DNA from: Pontibacter ummariensis
Lineage (GTDB): Bacteria; Bacteroidota; Bacteroidia; Cytophagales; Hymenobacteraceae
Length of the DNA: 64,000 nucleotides
Direction of reading: 5' to 3'
Assembly: GCF_900188175.1 (NCBI RefSeq)
Contig: NZ_FZOQ01000016.1
Location: forward strand, 62,001 to 126,000
Part shown: positions 35,458-44,375 of the stretch, in pieces
Layout: each line of letters starts with the position of its first letter
How positions within the stretch are numbered: the stretch's first letter is position 1
Notes under the pieces: generated by a model
Database searches by the model: none
What the model was told of the DNA's origin: nothing
Seen by the model: the letters and a program-made list of their open reading frames with translations, nothing else
Made by a program: the position numbers and the translations under genes

Positions 35458-36231
35458 ATGATAAAAGCAAACTTTGACTTGAGCGGAAAAGTCGCGCTTG
35501 TAACGGGAGGAGGCAGGGGTATTGGCCGCGCGCTGGCTGAAGGATTGGCTAGTGTCGGAGCTAGTCTGGTAGTAGTGGCCAGAACGGAAGAGGAGGTGAG
35601 AAAAGCGGCCGATGAAATCGCACAGGAAACAGGAGTGGAAACCCTTCCGTTGGTGTGCGATGTAACGAACAGCACTTCTGTAAAAGAAACAGTGGCGAAA
35701 GCCCTGGCGCGTTTCGGTAAACTGGATATCCTGATCAACAACGCAGGGACAAGTGTTCGAAAAACGGCCCTGGAGCTTTCGGAAGAGGAGTGGGACAAGG
35801 TAATGGACGTGAACTTCAAGTCTGTTTTCCTGATGTCGCGCGAAGTGGGGCGGCACATGGTGGAGCAGAACTACGGACGCATTGTGAATGTAGCTTCTGT
35901 TGCCTCCTCCTTAACCTTGGCCTCGGGTACTCCTTATGGGCCGAGCAAGGCAGGCGTGGTGCAGCTAACCAAGCAGCTGGCTAATGAATGGGCCACCAAA
36001 GGCGTAACGGTCAACGCCATCAGCCCCTGGTTCTTTAAAACATCTCTGAATGCGCAGGCACTGGAGAATAACGACTTCAGAAGCCTGCTGGAGCGCAGGA
36101 CACCTATGCGCAGACTGGGCCAGTTGGAGGAGTTAGTGGCCCCTACCCTCATGTTCTGTTCAGAAGGGGCCAGTTATATCACCGGGCAGAATCTCTTCAT
36201 AGACGGAGGCGTCACGAGTTATGCCTTTTGA
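35458..36231 (+). CDS. Short-chain dehydrogenase/reductase (classical SDR)
   Basis: The 257-residue enzyme has the cofactor motif TGGGRGIG (residues 16-23), NNAG (94-97), the catalytic Tyr160 and Lys164 in YGPSK, and the Ser near 147-150 (NVASVAS). The ending YITGQNLFIDGGVTSY is typical of the FabG/gluconate-5-dehydrogenase group. Substrate is unknown. It starts 18 bases after the quinone oxidoreductase gene, forming a two-gene redox operon, and is followed by a very long hairpin. Confidence 0.93.
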   Translation: MIKANFDLSGKVALVTGGGRGIGRALAEGLASVGASLVVVARTEEEVRKAADEIAQETGVETLPLVCDVTNSTSVKETVAKALARFGKLDILINNAGTSVRKTALELSEEEWDKVMDVNFKSVFLMSREVGRHMVEQNYGRIVNVASVASSLTLASGTPYGPSKAGVVQLTKQLANEWATKGVTVNAISPWFFKTSLNAQALENNDFRSLLERRTPMRRLGQLEELVAPTLMFCSEGASYITGQNLFIDGGVTSYAF

Positions 36232-36251
36232 TAGAGAGGATGTAAATAGAT

Positions 36252-36310
36252 AGCTTAAGAAAAAGGCTCAGTAGCTTATCTGATAAGCTACTGAGCCTTT
36301 TTCTTAAGCT
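36252..36310. terminator. Perfect 29-bp inverted repeat, bidirectional terminator
   Basis: Bases 36252-36280 and 36282-36310 are exact reverse complements around a single T. The stem contains A-rich and T-rich runs at the correct sides for both convergent genes (SDR and aminopeptidase). Confidence 0.88.
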
Positions 36311-36346
36311 AGTGTAGATAACTGGGATAGGCTGTGGTACCCGCTT

Positions 36347-38941
36347 TTACAACCTTTCCTCTCCTTCCAGCAACTTCTCCGCACGAAACAACCCATCAGC
36401 TGCCTGTAAGATCTTCGCTTTCAGCTTCGGGTTATAGTTCGGATGCTCCTTCAGGAAGGTACGCACGGTCTGTGCTGCCTCCGGGCTTTGGTAAGAGCCG
36501 AAGGTGGTCTGCAGCCAGGAGTATGGGAAGAAGATGTCGCCTGTCAGCTGAATCTCTTCCAATAAGTCCAGGCTTTCCCGCAGGTACTTCTCGGATGTAG
36601 CGGTACGGAGCGGGTGGTGCAGGTAACCTAGGGCGGCCAGCACCCACGACTCCTTTTCCCGGTTTTCCGGCTTCTTTAAGGAAGCAAAGAAAGTGTCCCG
36701 CTGCTGCTCATCTGCCGAGAGGGCCGGTAGCATAAACTCCAGGCGCTTTTTGCGGTCTGGGTTTTGGATGCGCGCAAGCTGTTCCCCTAGCAGGTTGTTG
36801 GCCGGGTAGTCGCGCACGGCCAGGGCCAGGGCCAGTGAGGTATAATCGTCCTCGGTGAGTTTTACACCAGCCGGTGCCTGCTGTTTCTTCCAGATCTGGT
36901 ACAGCCTGTCCTGCGCTGGCTTGGTTAAGGCGATGCTTTGATAGGTTTTGAACAGGAGTTTTTTCGCATTGGCAGAAGTGTGCTGCTGCATGGCCTGCCA
37001 TAGTTCCTGCTCTAGTTGCGCAGCCACTTGCTCCCGCGAGGCTGGCTTTAGCAAGTCCCAATAAATAGTGCTCAGTTGGCCTGTCATTAGCTTTAAGTTC
37101 AACTCTTCTTGCTCCTGGCTTAGCCCGCTTCGGTACAGGTTCAGCAACCGTGTAGGCGTGATGGAACGCCCATTGAGCATGTTTTCATACAGGTTGATGT
37201 AGGCTGAAGCACGAGCTACCGGGTTTTCTAAAGAGAACACTTCTTGCGGCATTTGCTTGTCCACAGGAAACACGCCATATCCCAGACCCGTGGAGTTGAA
37301 GAGGATAAAGCTTGGTGCGGCTTCTCCTTCGGCGCCTTCCAGTTCCACTTCTTTTTCGTCCATGTTAACCGTCAGCTCCTGCACGCGGTCAGGGTACACC
37401 AGGGCCACCTCAAAGAGCTGTGGCCAGAGGCGGTCCGATCCATCTTCCCCTTTCTGGGTAATTGTAAAGGACTTGATCTTGCCTTGCTCCGTCTCTACCT
37501 GGTAGTCAAACAGAGGCCTGCCTGCTTCATTTACCCATACCTGGTTCCAGGAGGCGAGGTCAAGCGGTGTGCGGGGATCCAGTATCTCGATGAGCTCTGG
37601 CCAGGAAGCGTTGCCGTGTGCGTACTTTTTGAGGTACTCCTGCAGGCCCTGCTTAAACTGTTCCTCGCCCATCAGGCGCTCCAGTTGCCGCATTACTACC
37701 GGCGCTTTATGGTAAATAATGGCCCCATACATAGAACCCGCGTCCTGCAGGTTGTCCAACTGCTGACGTACGGGGTTCGCACCCGCAGTGCGGTCAACCC
37801 CATAGGCAGCCGGGAAGTGGTCTGTCAGGAACTTGAGGTCATAGCTGGCGTCGGGGATGGCTACCTGTGTGATCTTATCGGCCATAAAGTTGGCAAATAC
37901 CTCTTTCATCCACACATCGTTGAACCACTGCATCGTTACCAGGTCCCCGAACCACATGTGCGCTGTTTCATGGGCAATCAGGCTGGAGCGGGATACTTTT
38001 TGGTCTTTTGTGGCTCCTTCGTCGAGGAAGAGCGTAGATGCCTTGTAGTCGATAGCGCCTACGTGCTCCATGCCCCCATACTGAAAATCGGGAATCGCGA
38101 TGAAATCGAATTTCTGGAAAGGGTAGGGGATTGAGGTATAATCGCTCATAAAGGCAAGCGCATCACCATGGATCTGGAAGATGGGGCCCAGGCTTTCTGC
38201 CAGCTTACTTTTGTCCGTTTCGCGGTGGTAAAAGTTCATCTCCCTGCCGCCAACGTTTCTGCTGATACGGTCAAACTCTCCCGCTGCGAACGAGAAGAGG
38301 TAGGTGCTGATGGTGTCGGAGTTCTGGTAGTGGTACGTTTTGGTGCCCATGCTAACAGTGGAGTCCTGCAACGGCGCGTTGGCCAGTGCCTTCCAGTCTT
38401 CCGGAATGGTTAAGGAAAGCTTGAAGGTGGCCTTCAGGTTAGGCTGGTCGAAGACCGGGAATACGGTGCGGGCTCTGTCAGGCACCAGCAAGGTGTAAAG
38501 GTAGTCCTCGTTCCGGTTGAGCGACAGGTCGCCCGCCACAAACTGAACCTCTACTTTGTTTTGCCCTTTCTTTAAGTACTTTGCAGGAATAACGAGGTGC
38601 TCGTTTTCATGTACTATGTCGATTTTTTTGTTGTTGACCTTTACCTGCTTCAGATGATCCGTCTTTTCCTTAAAGTCGATTTGCAGGGGGAGACTGCTTT
38701 CTTTCAGGTTGAAAGAAATGACTTCAGACGCCTGGATCGGAGCCTCTTTTTTGTTCGGGATGATGAAATGTAGATCATAGGCAACATCATCCAGTACCGC
38801 TTTCCTATAGGCAGCCAGCGCTTTGGATACGCCAGTTGCAACCGGGGCAGGATTAGAAGTAATCATCTTTTGATTGCAGGCAGAAGTGGCAACAACAGCA
38901 AGCAGCAGTAAGCCGCTTTTAAGACCTTTTATGTTTTTCAT
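36347..38941 (-). CDS. M1 family zinc aminopeptidase, lipoprotein
   Basis: The ATG at 38941 gives 864 residues beginning MKNIKGLKSGLLLL with a lipobox VATSAC (Cys22); the open frame extends 21 codons further upstream without signal-like character. The gluzincin signature is clear: HETAH at 324-328 (catalytic Glu325) and Glu347 in KEVFANF 19 residues on. The exopeptidase motif GGMEH (289-293) has His where many have Asn. The C-terminal half is an ERAP1-like helical domain. It would remove N-terminal residues from peptides at the outer membrane or in the periplasm. Close in size to other Bacteroidota M1 lipoproteins. Monocistronic. Confidence 0.94.
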   Translation of the reverse strand: MKNIKGLKSGLLLLAVVATSACNQKMITSNPAPVATGVSKALAAYRKAVLDDVAYDLHFIIPNKKEAPIQASEVISFNLKESSLPLQIDFKEKTDHLKQVKVNNKKIDIVHENEHLVIPAKYLKKGQNKVEVQFVAGDLSLNRNEDYLYTLLVPDRARTVFPVFDQPNLKATFKLSLTIPEDWKALANAPLQDSTVSMGTKTYHYQNSDTISTYLFSFAAGEFDRISRNVGGREMNFYHRETDKSKLAESLGPIFQIHGDALAFMSDYTSIPYPFQKFDFIAIPDFQYGGMEHVGAIDYKASTLFLDEGATKDQKVSRSSLIAHETAHMWFGDLVTMQWFNDVWMKEVFANFMADKITQVAIPDASYDLKFLTDHFPAAYGVDRTAGANPVRQQLDNLQDAGSMYGAIIYHKAPVVMRQLERLMGEEQFKQGLQEYLKKYAHGNASWPELIEILDPRTPLDLASWNQVWVNEAGRPLFDYQVETEQGKIKSFTITQKGEDGSDRLWPQLFEVALVYPDRVQELTVNMDEKEVELEGAEGEAAPSFILFNSTGLGYGVFPVDKQMPQEVFSLENPVARASAYINLYENMLNGRSITPTRLLNLYRSGLSQEQEELNLKLMTGQLSTIYWDLLKPASREQVAAQLEQELWQAMQQHTSANAKKLLFKTYQSIALTKPAQDRLYQIWKKQQAPAGVKLTEDDYTSLALALAVRDYPANNLLGEQLARIQNPDRKKRLEFMLPALSADEQQRDTFFASLKKPENREKESWVLAALGYLHHPLRTATSEKYLRESLDLLEEIQLTGDIFFPYSWLQTTFGSYQSPEAAQTVRTFLKEHPNYNPKLKAKILQAADGLFRAEKLLEGEERL

Positions 38942-39175
38942 GCAGAATAAAAGTACAAACAGCGCAAGAAAGTAACCCTCTTGCCTTAATTCAACTATAA
39001 GCAAAAAGCAAATTTAAAGATAGCGATAACATAAGAAGAAACCCCAACCGGTTGGAATTATTGCACTAGGCAGGGCTACACCGCCTGAGGGATGACCTGG
39101 CTTGGGGAGATAATAAAATTATATTTACTTACGTAGACACAACCCGTACAAGAAAAGGCTCCGGTTATAAACAGG

Positions 39176-39919
39176 ATGCCACGCTTAAGTATGAACAAGA
39201 AAAGCATGCAAGCCTTCAGGCTCTACCCTCTTGGCGACACAGCCATTGTGGTGCAACTGGGGCACGAGATAAACGATAAGACACACGCAAAAGTAAGGGC
39301 CTTTGCAGCTTACCTGGAACAGTTTCCTTTTACCGGTATGCTGGAATATGTGCCCGCCTTTACAACGGTTACCATTTACTATAACCCTTGGGTCGTTAGT
39401 GAGAGAGGAAGCCTGGACCCTTACGAAAAAGTGACGTCTGTTATTCAGACCATGCTCTTCTTTTCCGGGGATGGGGTGAAGAAACAAGTGGAACGGGTTG
39501 TGGAGATACCGGTGCTCTACGGCGGGGAGTACGGACCGGACCTTGAGTTTGTGGCGACGCACAATGCCCTAACGCCTGAAGAAGTGATTGCGATCCATGC
39601 CAGCACGGATTACCAGGCCTACATGATCGGCTTTGCCCCTGGTTTCCCCTACCTGGGTGGGATGAACGCCCGCATTGCTGCCCCGCGCAAAGAAACACCG
39701 CTAGCGAGTATCCCGGCGGGCTCCGTGGGGATAGCAGGAAAGCAGACGGGGATTTACCCTATCGCTACCCCAGGGGGCTGGCAGCTGATCGGCCGTACCC
39801 CTCTTTCACTTTTCGACCCGGCCAGGGAATGCCCGAGCCTGCTGAAGGCAGGTGACCGCATTCGTTTTGTGCCCATTTCGGAAGAGGAATATCAGCGTAG
39901 AAAGGAGCAGGGCCAATGA
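39176..39919 (+). CDS. pxpB: 5-oxoprolinase subunit PxpB (KipI family)
   Basis: The 247-residue protein is one half of the ATP-dependent 5-oxoprolinase activity (with PxpC). It opens FRLYPLGDTAIVVQLG and has the family core YMIGFAPGFPYLGGM, followed by RKETPLASIPAGSVGIAGKQTGIYP and PGGWQLIGRTPLSLFD, matching KipI/PxpB. The reported start at 39176 is uncertain; ATGs at 39191 and 39206 are also in frame and the last would match family starts. It overlaps pxpC by 4 bases, so translation is probably coupled. Confidence 0.95.
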   Translation: MPRLSMNKKSMQAFRLYPLGDTAIVVQLGHEINDKTHAKVRAFAAYLEQFPFTGMLEYVPAFTTVTIYYNPWVVSERGSLDPYEKVTSVIQTMLFFSGDGVKKQVERVVEIPVLYGGEYGPDLEFVATHNALTPEEVIAIHASTDYQAYMIGFAPGFPYLGGMNARIAAPRKETPLASIPAGSVGIAGKQTGIYPIATPGGWQLIGRTPLSLFDPARECPSLLKAGDRIRFVPISEEEYQRRKEQGQ

Positions 39920-40923
39920 GTTTGAAAATTATCAGCCCCGGGCTTTTAACCACGATACAGGACACAGGCCGGCACGGCTATCAGAAAGACGGCATGGTGG
40001 TGAGTGGTGCCATGGATGCTGTAGCCCTGCGCATCGCCAACATTTTAGCTGGCAACGAGGAAAATGAGGCAGCCCTCGAAATTACCATGATGGGGCCTAA
40101 GATCGTTTTTGAGGAAGATGTGCTTCTGGCGTTAACAGGCGGGGACTTAAGTGCCTCTATAGACGATGCGCCTGTAAAAATGTGGCGGCCTGTGTTGGTG
40201 CGAAAAGGAAGCACCCTTGCCTTTGGGAAGCCTGTAAAAGGATGTCGCGCTTACCTGGCTGTGTCCGGGGGCTTCGACTTGCCCAAAGTAATGGGCAGCT
40301 ATGCTACTTATCTTCGTGCCGGGGTAGGGGGCTTCGGAGGACGTGCCCTGAAGGCCGGGGATCTGGTGCCATGTAAAGGGCCAACACCTAAAGCCATGCA
40401 GCTAATGGCAGAGCTGACAGACAGCGCCATAGGCAAAACCCATGCACAGGTAGCTTTTACGTTCGATCCCCGCTTGTTCCCGGCCTATGAAGAAAACCCA
40501 ACCATCCGCGCTTTAAAAGGTCCTGAGTATGACCAGTTTACGGAGAACAGCCAGAACTACATCTGGAACGAAAAGTTTCTGGTAACTCCTCAATCCGACC
40601 GCATGGGGTATCGCTTGCTTGGGATGACTTTGGCTTTAAAGGAGGAAGCAGAGTTAGTTTCCAGTGCCGTCTCCTTCGGTACGGTACAGGTGCCCGTGGA
40701 GGGAAACCCGATTGTACTGATGGCCGACCACCAGACGACAGGGGGATATCCACGTATTGTTCAGGTTATTTCAGCCGATTTCTCTAAGTTAGCACAGGTG
40801 CCCCCCGGCAAGTCTGTCCGATTCACGGAAGTATCACTGGACGAGGCGCACCAGTTGTACATGAACCAGGAAAAAAGCATAGAGCAGGTAAAGCGTGCTC
40901 TACAGATAAAAGCATGGCGCTAA
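39916..40923 (+). CDS. pxpC: 5-oxoprolinase subunit PxpC (KipA family, biotin-dependent carboxylase-like)
   Basis: The 335-residue partner of PxpB opens with [19 protein letters not shown], the family signature, and contains [26 protein letters not shown], and [18 protein letters not shown] and [15 protein letters not shown] blocks. It belongs to the urea-amidolyase-like fold. It overlaps the pxpB stop (ATGA) and the pxpA start by 10 bases, so the three subunits are made together. The complex would hydrolyse 5-oxoproline (pyroglutamate) to glutamate using ATP. Confidence 0.96.
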   Translation: MSLKIISPGLLTTIQDTGRHGYQKDGMVVSGAMDAVALRIANILAGNEENEAALEITMMGPKIVFEEDVLLALTGGDLSASIDDAPVKMWRPVLVRKGSTLAFGKPVKGCRAYLAVSGGFDLPKVMGSYATYLRAGVGGFGGRALKAGDLVPCKGPTPKAMQLMAELTDSAIGKTHAQVAFTFDPRLFPAYEENPTIRALKGPEYDQFTENSQNYIWNEKFLVTPQSDRMGYRLLGMTLALKEEAELVSSAVSFGTVQVPVEGNPIVLMADHQTTGGYPRIVQVISADFSKLAQVPPGKSVRFTEVSLDEAHQLYMNQEKSIEQVKRALQIKAWR

Positions 40924-41690
40924 ACACCCCCCTTTCTATTGACTTAAACTGTGATTTAGGAGAGAGCTTTGGTGCATACCGCATCGGAAACGACGAAGAG
41001 ATACTTCCCTATGTTAGCTCTGCCAATATTGCCTGTGGTTTTCATGGGGGCGACCCGTCTGTGATGCGCAAAACAGTACGGCTAGTCCTACAGCAGCAGG
41101 TGGCTTTGGGCGCCCATCCCGGGCTCCCGGATCTGGCAGGCTTCGGCCGGCGCGAAATGGCGGTATCCCCGGCAGAGGCTTTTGACATGGTGGCCTACCA
41201 GGTGGGTGCGCTATGGGCTTTTATACAGGCAGAAGGAGGCAGGCTGCACCATGTAAAGCCCCATGGTGCCTTATATAACATGGCGGCTGTAAACAAAGAA
41301 CTGGCAGCGGCTGTTGCCGAGGCTGTTTACAAGGTTTTCCCCGAAGCGATCTTATACGGCCTGGCAGGCAGCGAACTGGTTAGAGCAGGGGAAAGACTGG
41401 GCCTTCAGACGGCAAACGAAGTGTTTGCCGACCGTACCTATCAGCAGAATGGCACCCTCACCTCCCGAAGGCGGCCGGATGCCCTGATCCAGGACCATGG
41501 GCAGGCTGTACAGCAGGTGGTGCGCATGGTAAGAGAGGGGAAAGTGCTATCGCAGCAAGGGACAGACGTAGCGATACAGGCCGATACCATTTGCATTCAC
41601 GGCGATGGCCCACATGCGCTAGCGTTCGCCAAGCATATTCGGGAGGTGCTCACCGCCGAAGGCATACAAGTGCAGGCGAGACATAGCTAA
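40914..41690 (+). CDS. pxpA: 5-oxoprolinase subunit PxpA (LamB/YcsF family)
   Basis: The 258-residue protein begins [19 protein letters not shown], then [16 protein letters not shown] and [11 protein letters not shown], all diagnostic of LamB/YcsF proteins, the hydrolytic subunit of prokaryotic 5-oxoprolinase. It overlaps pxpC by 10 bases and is followed 4 bases later by a transporter gene. Length is normal. Confidence 0.97.
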   Translation: MALNTPLSIDLNCDLGESFGAYRIGNDEEILPYVSSANIACGFHGGDPSVMRKTVRLVLQQQVALGAHPGLPDLAGFGRREMAVSPAEAFDMVAYQVGALWAFIQAEGGRLHHVKPHGALYNMAAVNKELAAAVAEAVYKVFPEAILYGLAGSELVRAGERLGLQTANEVFADRTYQQNGTLTSRRRPDALIQDHGQAVQQVVRMVREGKVLSQQGTDVAIQADTICIHGDGPHALAFAKHIREVLTAEGIQVQARHS

Positions 41691-41694
41691 ACAA

Positions 41695-42888
41695 ATGAAG
41701 CAAAAGAAAAACTGGAGTGTGCTCCTGGGAGCCGCTTTCCTGATGGCTACTTCCGCCGTCGGTCCCGGCTTCCTGACACAAACTACCGTATTCACCCAAG
41801 CCCTGGGGGCTAGCTTTGGCTTTGTGATCCTGATCTCTGTCATTTTGGACATCGGTGTGCAGCTGAACGTGTGGCGGGTGATTGCGGTGTCTCAAAAGCG
41901 GGCACAGGATATTGCCAACACGGTTTTACCGGGACTCGGCCTGTTTATTTCGGCGTTGATCGTGCTGGGTGGCCTGGCGTTTAACATTGGCAACATTGGC
42001 GGTGCAGGTCTTGGCTTTAATGTGCTGTTCGGGGTTTCTGCAGAGCTGGGGGCCGCTGTTGCGGCGGCCATTGCCATTGCGGTGTTTCTTGTAAGAGAGG
42101 CCGGCAAAGTAATGGACCGTTTTGCCCAGATCATGGGGCTGCTCATGATCCTGCTGATCGTTTATGTCGCCGTTACGTCTGCGCCGCCTGTAGGGGCGGC
42201 TGTTGCCAGCACCTTTGTTCCTGCCGAAGTAGATGTGATCGCCATCGTGACGTTGGTCGGTGGCACGGTGGGCGGCTATATTACCTTTGCCGGAGGGCAC
42301 CGGCTGTTGGATGCAGGGATAAAAGGAGAGGATGCTTTGCCACAGGTGAACACCAGTGCTGTATCGGGCATTACGGTTGCTTCCATTATCCGTATCTTTC
42401 TTTTCCTGGCTGCGCTGGGTGTGGTGAGCCAGGGGCTGGCGCTGGATGCGAAGAACCCGCCTGCGTCTGTTTTTCAACTGGCAGCCGGAACGGTTGGCTA
42501 CAAGCTTTTTGGTGTCGTTATGCTCTCAGCGGCCATCACTTCTGTTATCGGTGCCGCCTACACCTCTGTGTCTTTCCTGAAATCCTTTCATAAAAGCATC
42601 GCGCAGAACGAGAATTGGCTCATCATCGCCTTCATCGTGGTGTCTACGCTTATCTTTGTCACCATCGGTAAGCCGGTCCGCCTGCTTATCCTGGCAGGAG
42701 CTCTGAACGGCCTAATTCTCCCCATTACTTTAGGCACTATCCTCGTGGCGGCTTATAGTAAACGGGTGATGGGGACCACGTACCGGCATCCTGTCCTGCT
42801 AACCATATTTGGCGTCTTAGTCGTGTTAGTGATGGCCCTGATGGGAGGTTATACTCTGATCGAGCAGCTGCCGCAACTATTTGCCTAA
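41695..42888 (+). CDS. NRAMP-related transporter, YcsG-like
   Basis: The 397-residue membrane protein has about 11 hydrophobic helices and belongs to the NRAMP-related group represented by Bacillus YcsG, which sits beside the same pxp (kip) genes in that species. Where metal-transporting NRAMP proteins have D-P-G-N in the first helix, this protein reads VGPGFLTQ, so the metal-binding Asp is missing and the Asn is replaced. That argues against manganese or iron transport. Its place in the operon, 4 bases after pxpA, suggests it imports 5-oxoproline or a related compound, which is inference. The sixth-helix region (GGTVGGYITFAGGHRL) also departs from the metal-site consensus. Confidence 0.85.
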   Translation: MKQKKNWSVLLGAAFLMATSAVGPGFLTQTTVFTQALGASFGFVILISVILDIGVQLNVWRVIAVSQKRAQDIANTVLPGLGLFISALIVLGGLAFNIGNIGGAGLGFNVLFGVSAELGAAVAAAIAIAVFLVREAGKVMDRFAQIMGLLMILLIVYVAVTSAPPVGAAVASTFVPAEVDVIAIVTLVGGTVGGYITFAGGHRLLDAGIKGEDALPQVNTSAVSGITVASIIRIFLFLAALGVVSQGLALDAKNPPASVFQLAAGTVGYKLFGVVMLSAAITSVIGAAYTSVSFLKSFHKSIAQNENWLIIAFIVVSTLIFVTIGKPVRLLILAGALNGLILPITLGTILVAAYSKRVMGTTYRHPVLLTIFGVLVVLVMALMGGYTLIEQLPQLFA

Positions 42889-42981
42889 GTTGCTTGGCAC
42901 TTCCTGTTTGCTTGTGGGCCTGCCTTTTCTCATCCTAAAGCCCATGCTTTCGTACACCTAAGCTAACCAAACGTAGGAGCT

Positions 42982-43872
42982 ATGGAAGATTTTGAATCAG
43001 TAGATGAGGTGATAAAGAAGCACCGGATGTCGGGCAGGTTTTTCTCTGTAGATGGGGTGCAAAGTTTTGCCCTGGACTATGGGAACGGGGAGGCTGTCCT
43101 GTGCCTGCATGGGGTGCCGACTTCCTCTTTTCTGTACCGGAAAGTGCTCTGGAACCTGGCACACAAAGGGTTCAGAGGCGTCAGTATCGACCTGCCCGGG
43201 CTGGGCTTCGCTGATAGGCCCGAGGACTTTGACTATTCCTTCCCAAACTTTGCCCGGTACCTTGCCAAGGCAGCAGAAGCCCTGAACTTAGACCGCTTTC
43301 ACCTGGTGGTGCACGACATCGGCGGCCCCATCGGCTTTGCTTTGGCGGCACAGAACAAGGACAAAATCCTATCGCTAACTATTCTGAACACCTGGATAGA
43401 CGTGGTGAATTTTGAGAAGCCGCTCCCCATGCGTCCTTTGGAAAAGCCCCTTCTGGACGAAGCCGAGCTAGCGACTATTACACATACAACCTGGCGCCTG
43501 GCGTTTGATACCATGGGCGTGTCGAATGCGGATAAGACCAGCAAGGAGGAAATTTACGCCTACGTGGACCTTTTAAAGCGCGAAGACGACGGGAAAGCCT
43601 TCCTGAAAATCATGCACAATTTCGACCACTCCGAGGAGTACCGGGACCTCTGCCTGCAGGCTGTACAGAACGTGCCCTATCCGGTGCAGGCTATTTGGGG
43701 AGCAGAAGACCCAGGTTTGCGTTATGATCGTTACGGGGAGGAAATAAAGAAAGCAGCCGGGCTGGAAGAGGTGTTGAAGCTCCCGGCCAAGCACTTGTTA
43801 CAGGAAGAACAGTGGGAAGTGATCGCCGACAAAATTGCGGAGCAGGCAAGTCGGCCTCCACATTATAAGTAA
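42982..43872 (+). CDS. Alpha/beta hydrolase, haloalkane dehalogenase-like subfamily
   Basis: The 296-residue protein has the oxyanion motif HGVPTSSFLYR, the nucleophile elbow VVHDIGGPIG with Asp112 and a late AKHLL with the likely catalytic His, as in haloalkane dehalogenases and epoxide hydrolases. In true dehalogenases the residue after the nucleophile is the halide-binding Trp (H-D-W-G); here it is Ile113, so dehalogenase activity is doubtful. Substrate is unknown. A good ribosome binding site (TAGGAG) precedes the ATG. It is the last forward-strand gene before the mannan locus. Confidence 0.88.
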   Translation: MEDFESVDEVIKKHRMSGRFFSVDGVQSFALDYGNGEAVLCLHGVPTSSFLYRKVLWNLAHKGFRGVSIDLPGLGFADRPEDFDYSFPNFARYLAKAAEALNLDRFHLVVHDIGGPIGFALAAQNKDKILSLTILNTWIDVVNFEKPLPMRPLEKPLLDEAELATITHTTWRLAFDTMGVSNADKTSKEEIYAYVDLLKREDDGKAFLKIMHNFDHSEEYRDLCLQAVQNVPYPVQAIWGAEDPGLRYDRYGEEIKKAAGLEEVLKLPAKHLLQEEQWEVIADKIAEQASRPPHYK

Positions 43873-44275
43873 GAGAGAACTAGTCGTTGGGGGATTACCT
43901 TGCAAAGAGCTTTTCTATACATAGGGCGGTATATGCTCTTTGTAAACTTTTTGCCTCGTCGGTTAGACTTTCATTTTTTCTTGGTACGGTGAGGGGCGAA
44001 TAAGAGACAGGCCACCATACCTGTCGCCCCGATCTTTGGGAGATCTAGGCAGAATCCCAAAAGATTTTTACGGGATACGAGATGACAGGATAGTAAAGCT
44101 TTTGGTGCTCTTACTTTGAATTAGCTGGAAGAGCTGTTGCGTTATGTTGACGGCGAAAGACGCAAACAAGCGGTAAATGCCTATGTTAACCCTAGAGCAG
44201 ACAGATATGCCTTTGAGGCATGTGCTTTAAATAGTCACCAAGCGAAGGCAAAGACTTGGTGCAGCTTAAAAGCAA
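43873..44275. other. Gene-free convergent intergenic stretch
   Basis: About 400 bases between the alpha/beta hydrolase and the convergent esterase gene. A possible hairpin (CAAAGAGC at 43903-43910 with 43935-43942, plus inner pairing) may end the hydrolase transcript. Otherwise no feature is recognised; a 72-codon frame at 44137 does not look coding. Confidence 0.4.
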
Positions 44276-44312
44276 AGAGGCTGATTACCCCTTTAACGGA
44301 TAACCAGCCTCT
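44276..44312 (-). terminator. Hairpin terminator after the SGNH esterase gene
   Basis: Bases 44276-44287 pair with 44301-44312 with one mismatch (AGAGGCTG arms); on the reverse strand the stem is followed by TTTGCTTTT. Confidence 0.7.
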
Positions 44313-44375
44313 GAAAAACAAGGGCATCAGCCCTGCTATAAGTTTACTTCTCTAGTGCTTTTGCTTTTTACGCCA

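Noticed and set aside
42982..43872. Naming the alpha/beta hydrolase a haloalkane dehalogenase
   Set aside because: The halide-binding Trp next to the nucleophile is Ile, so the general family name is safer.
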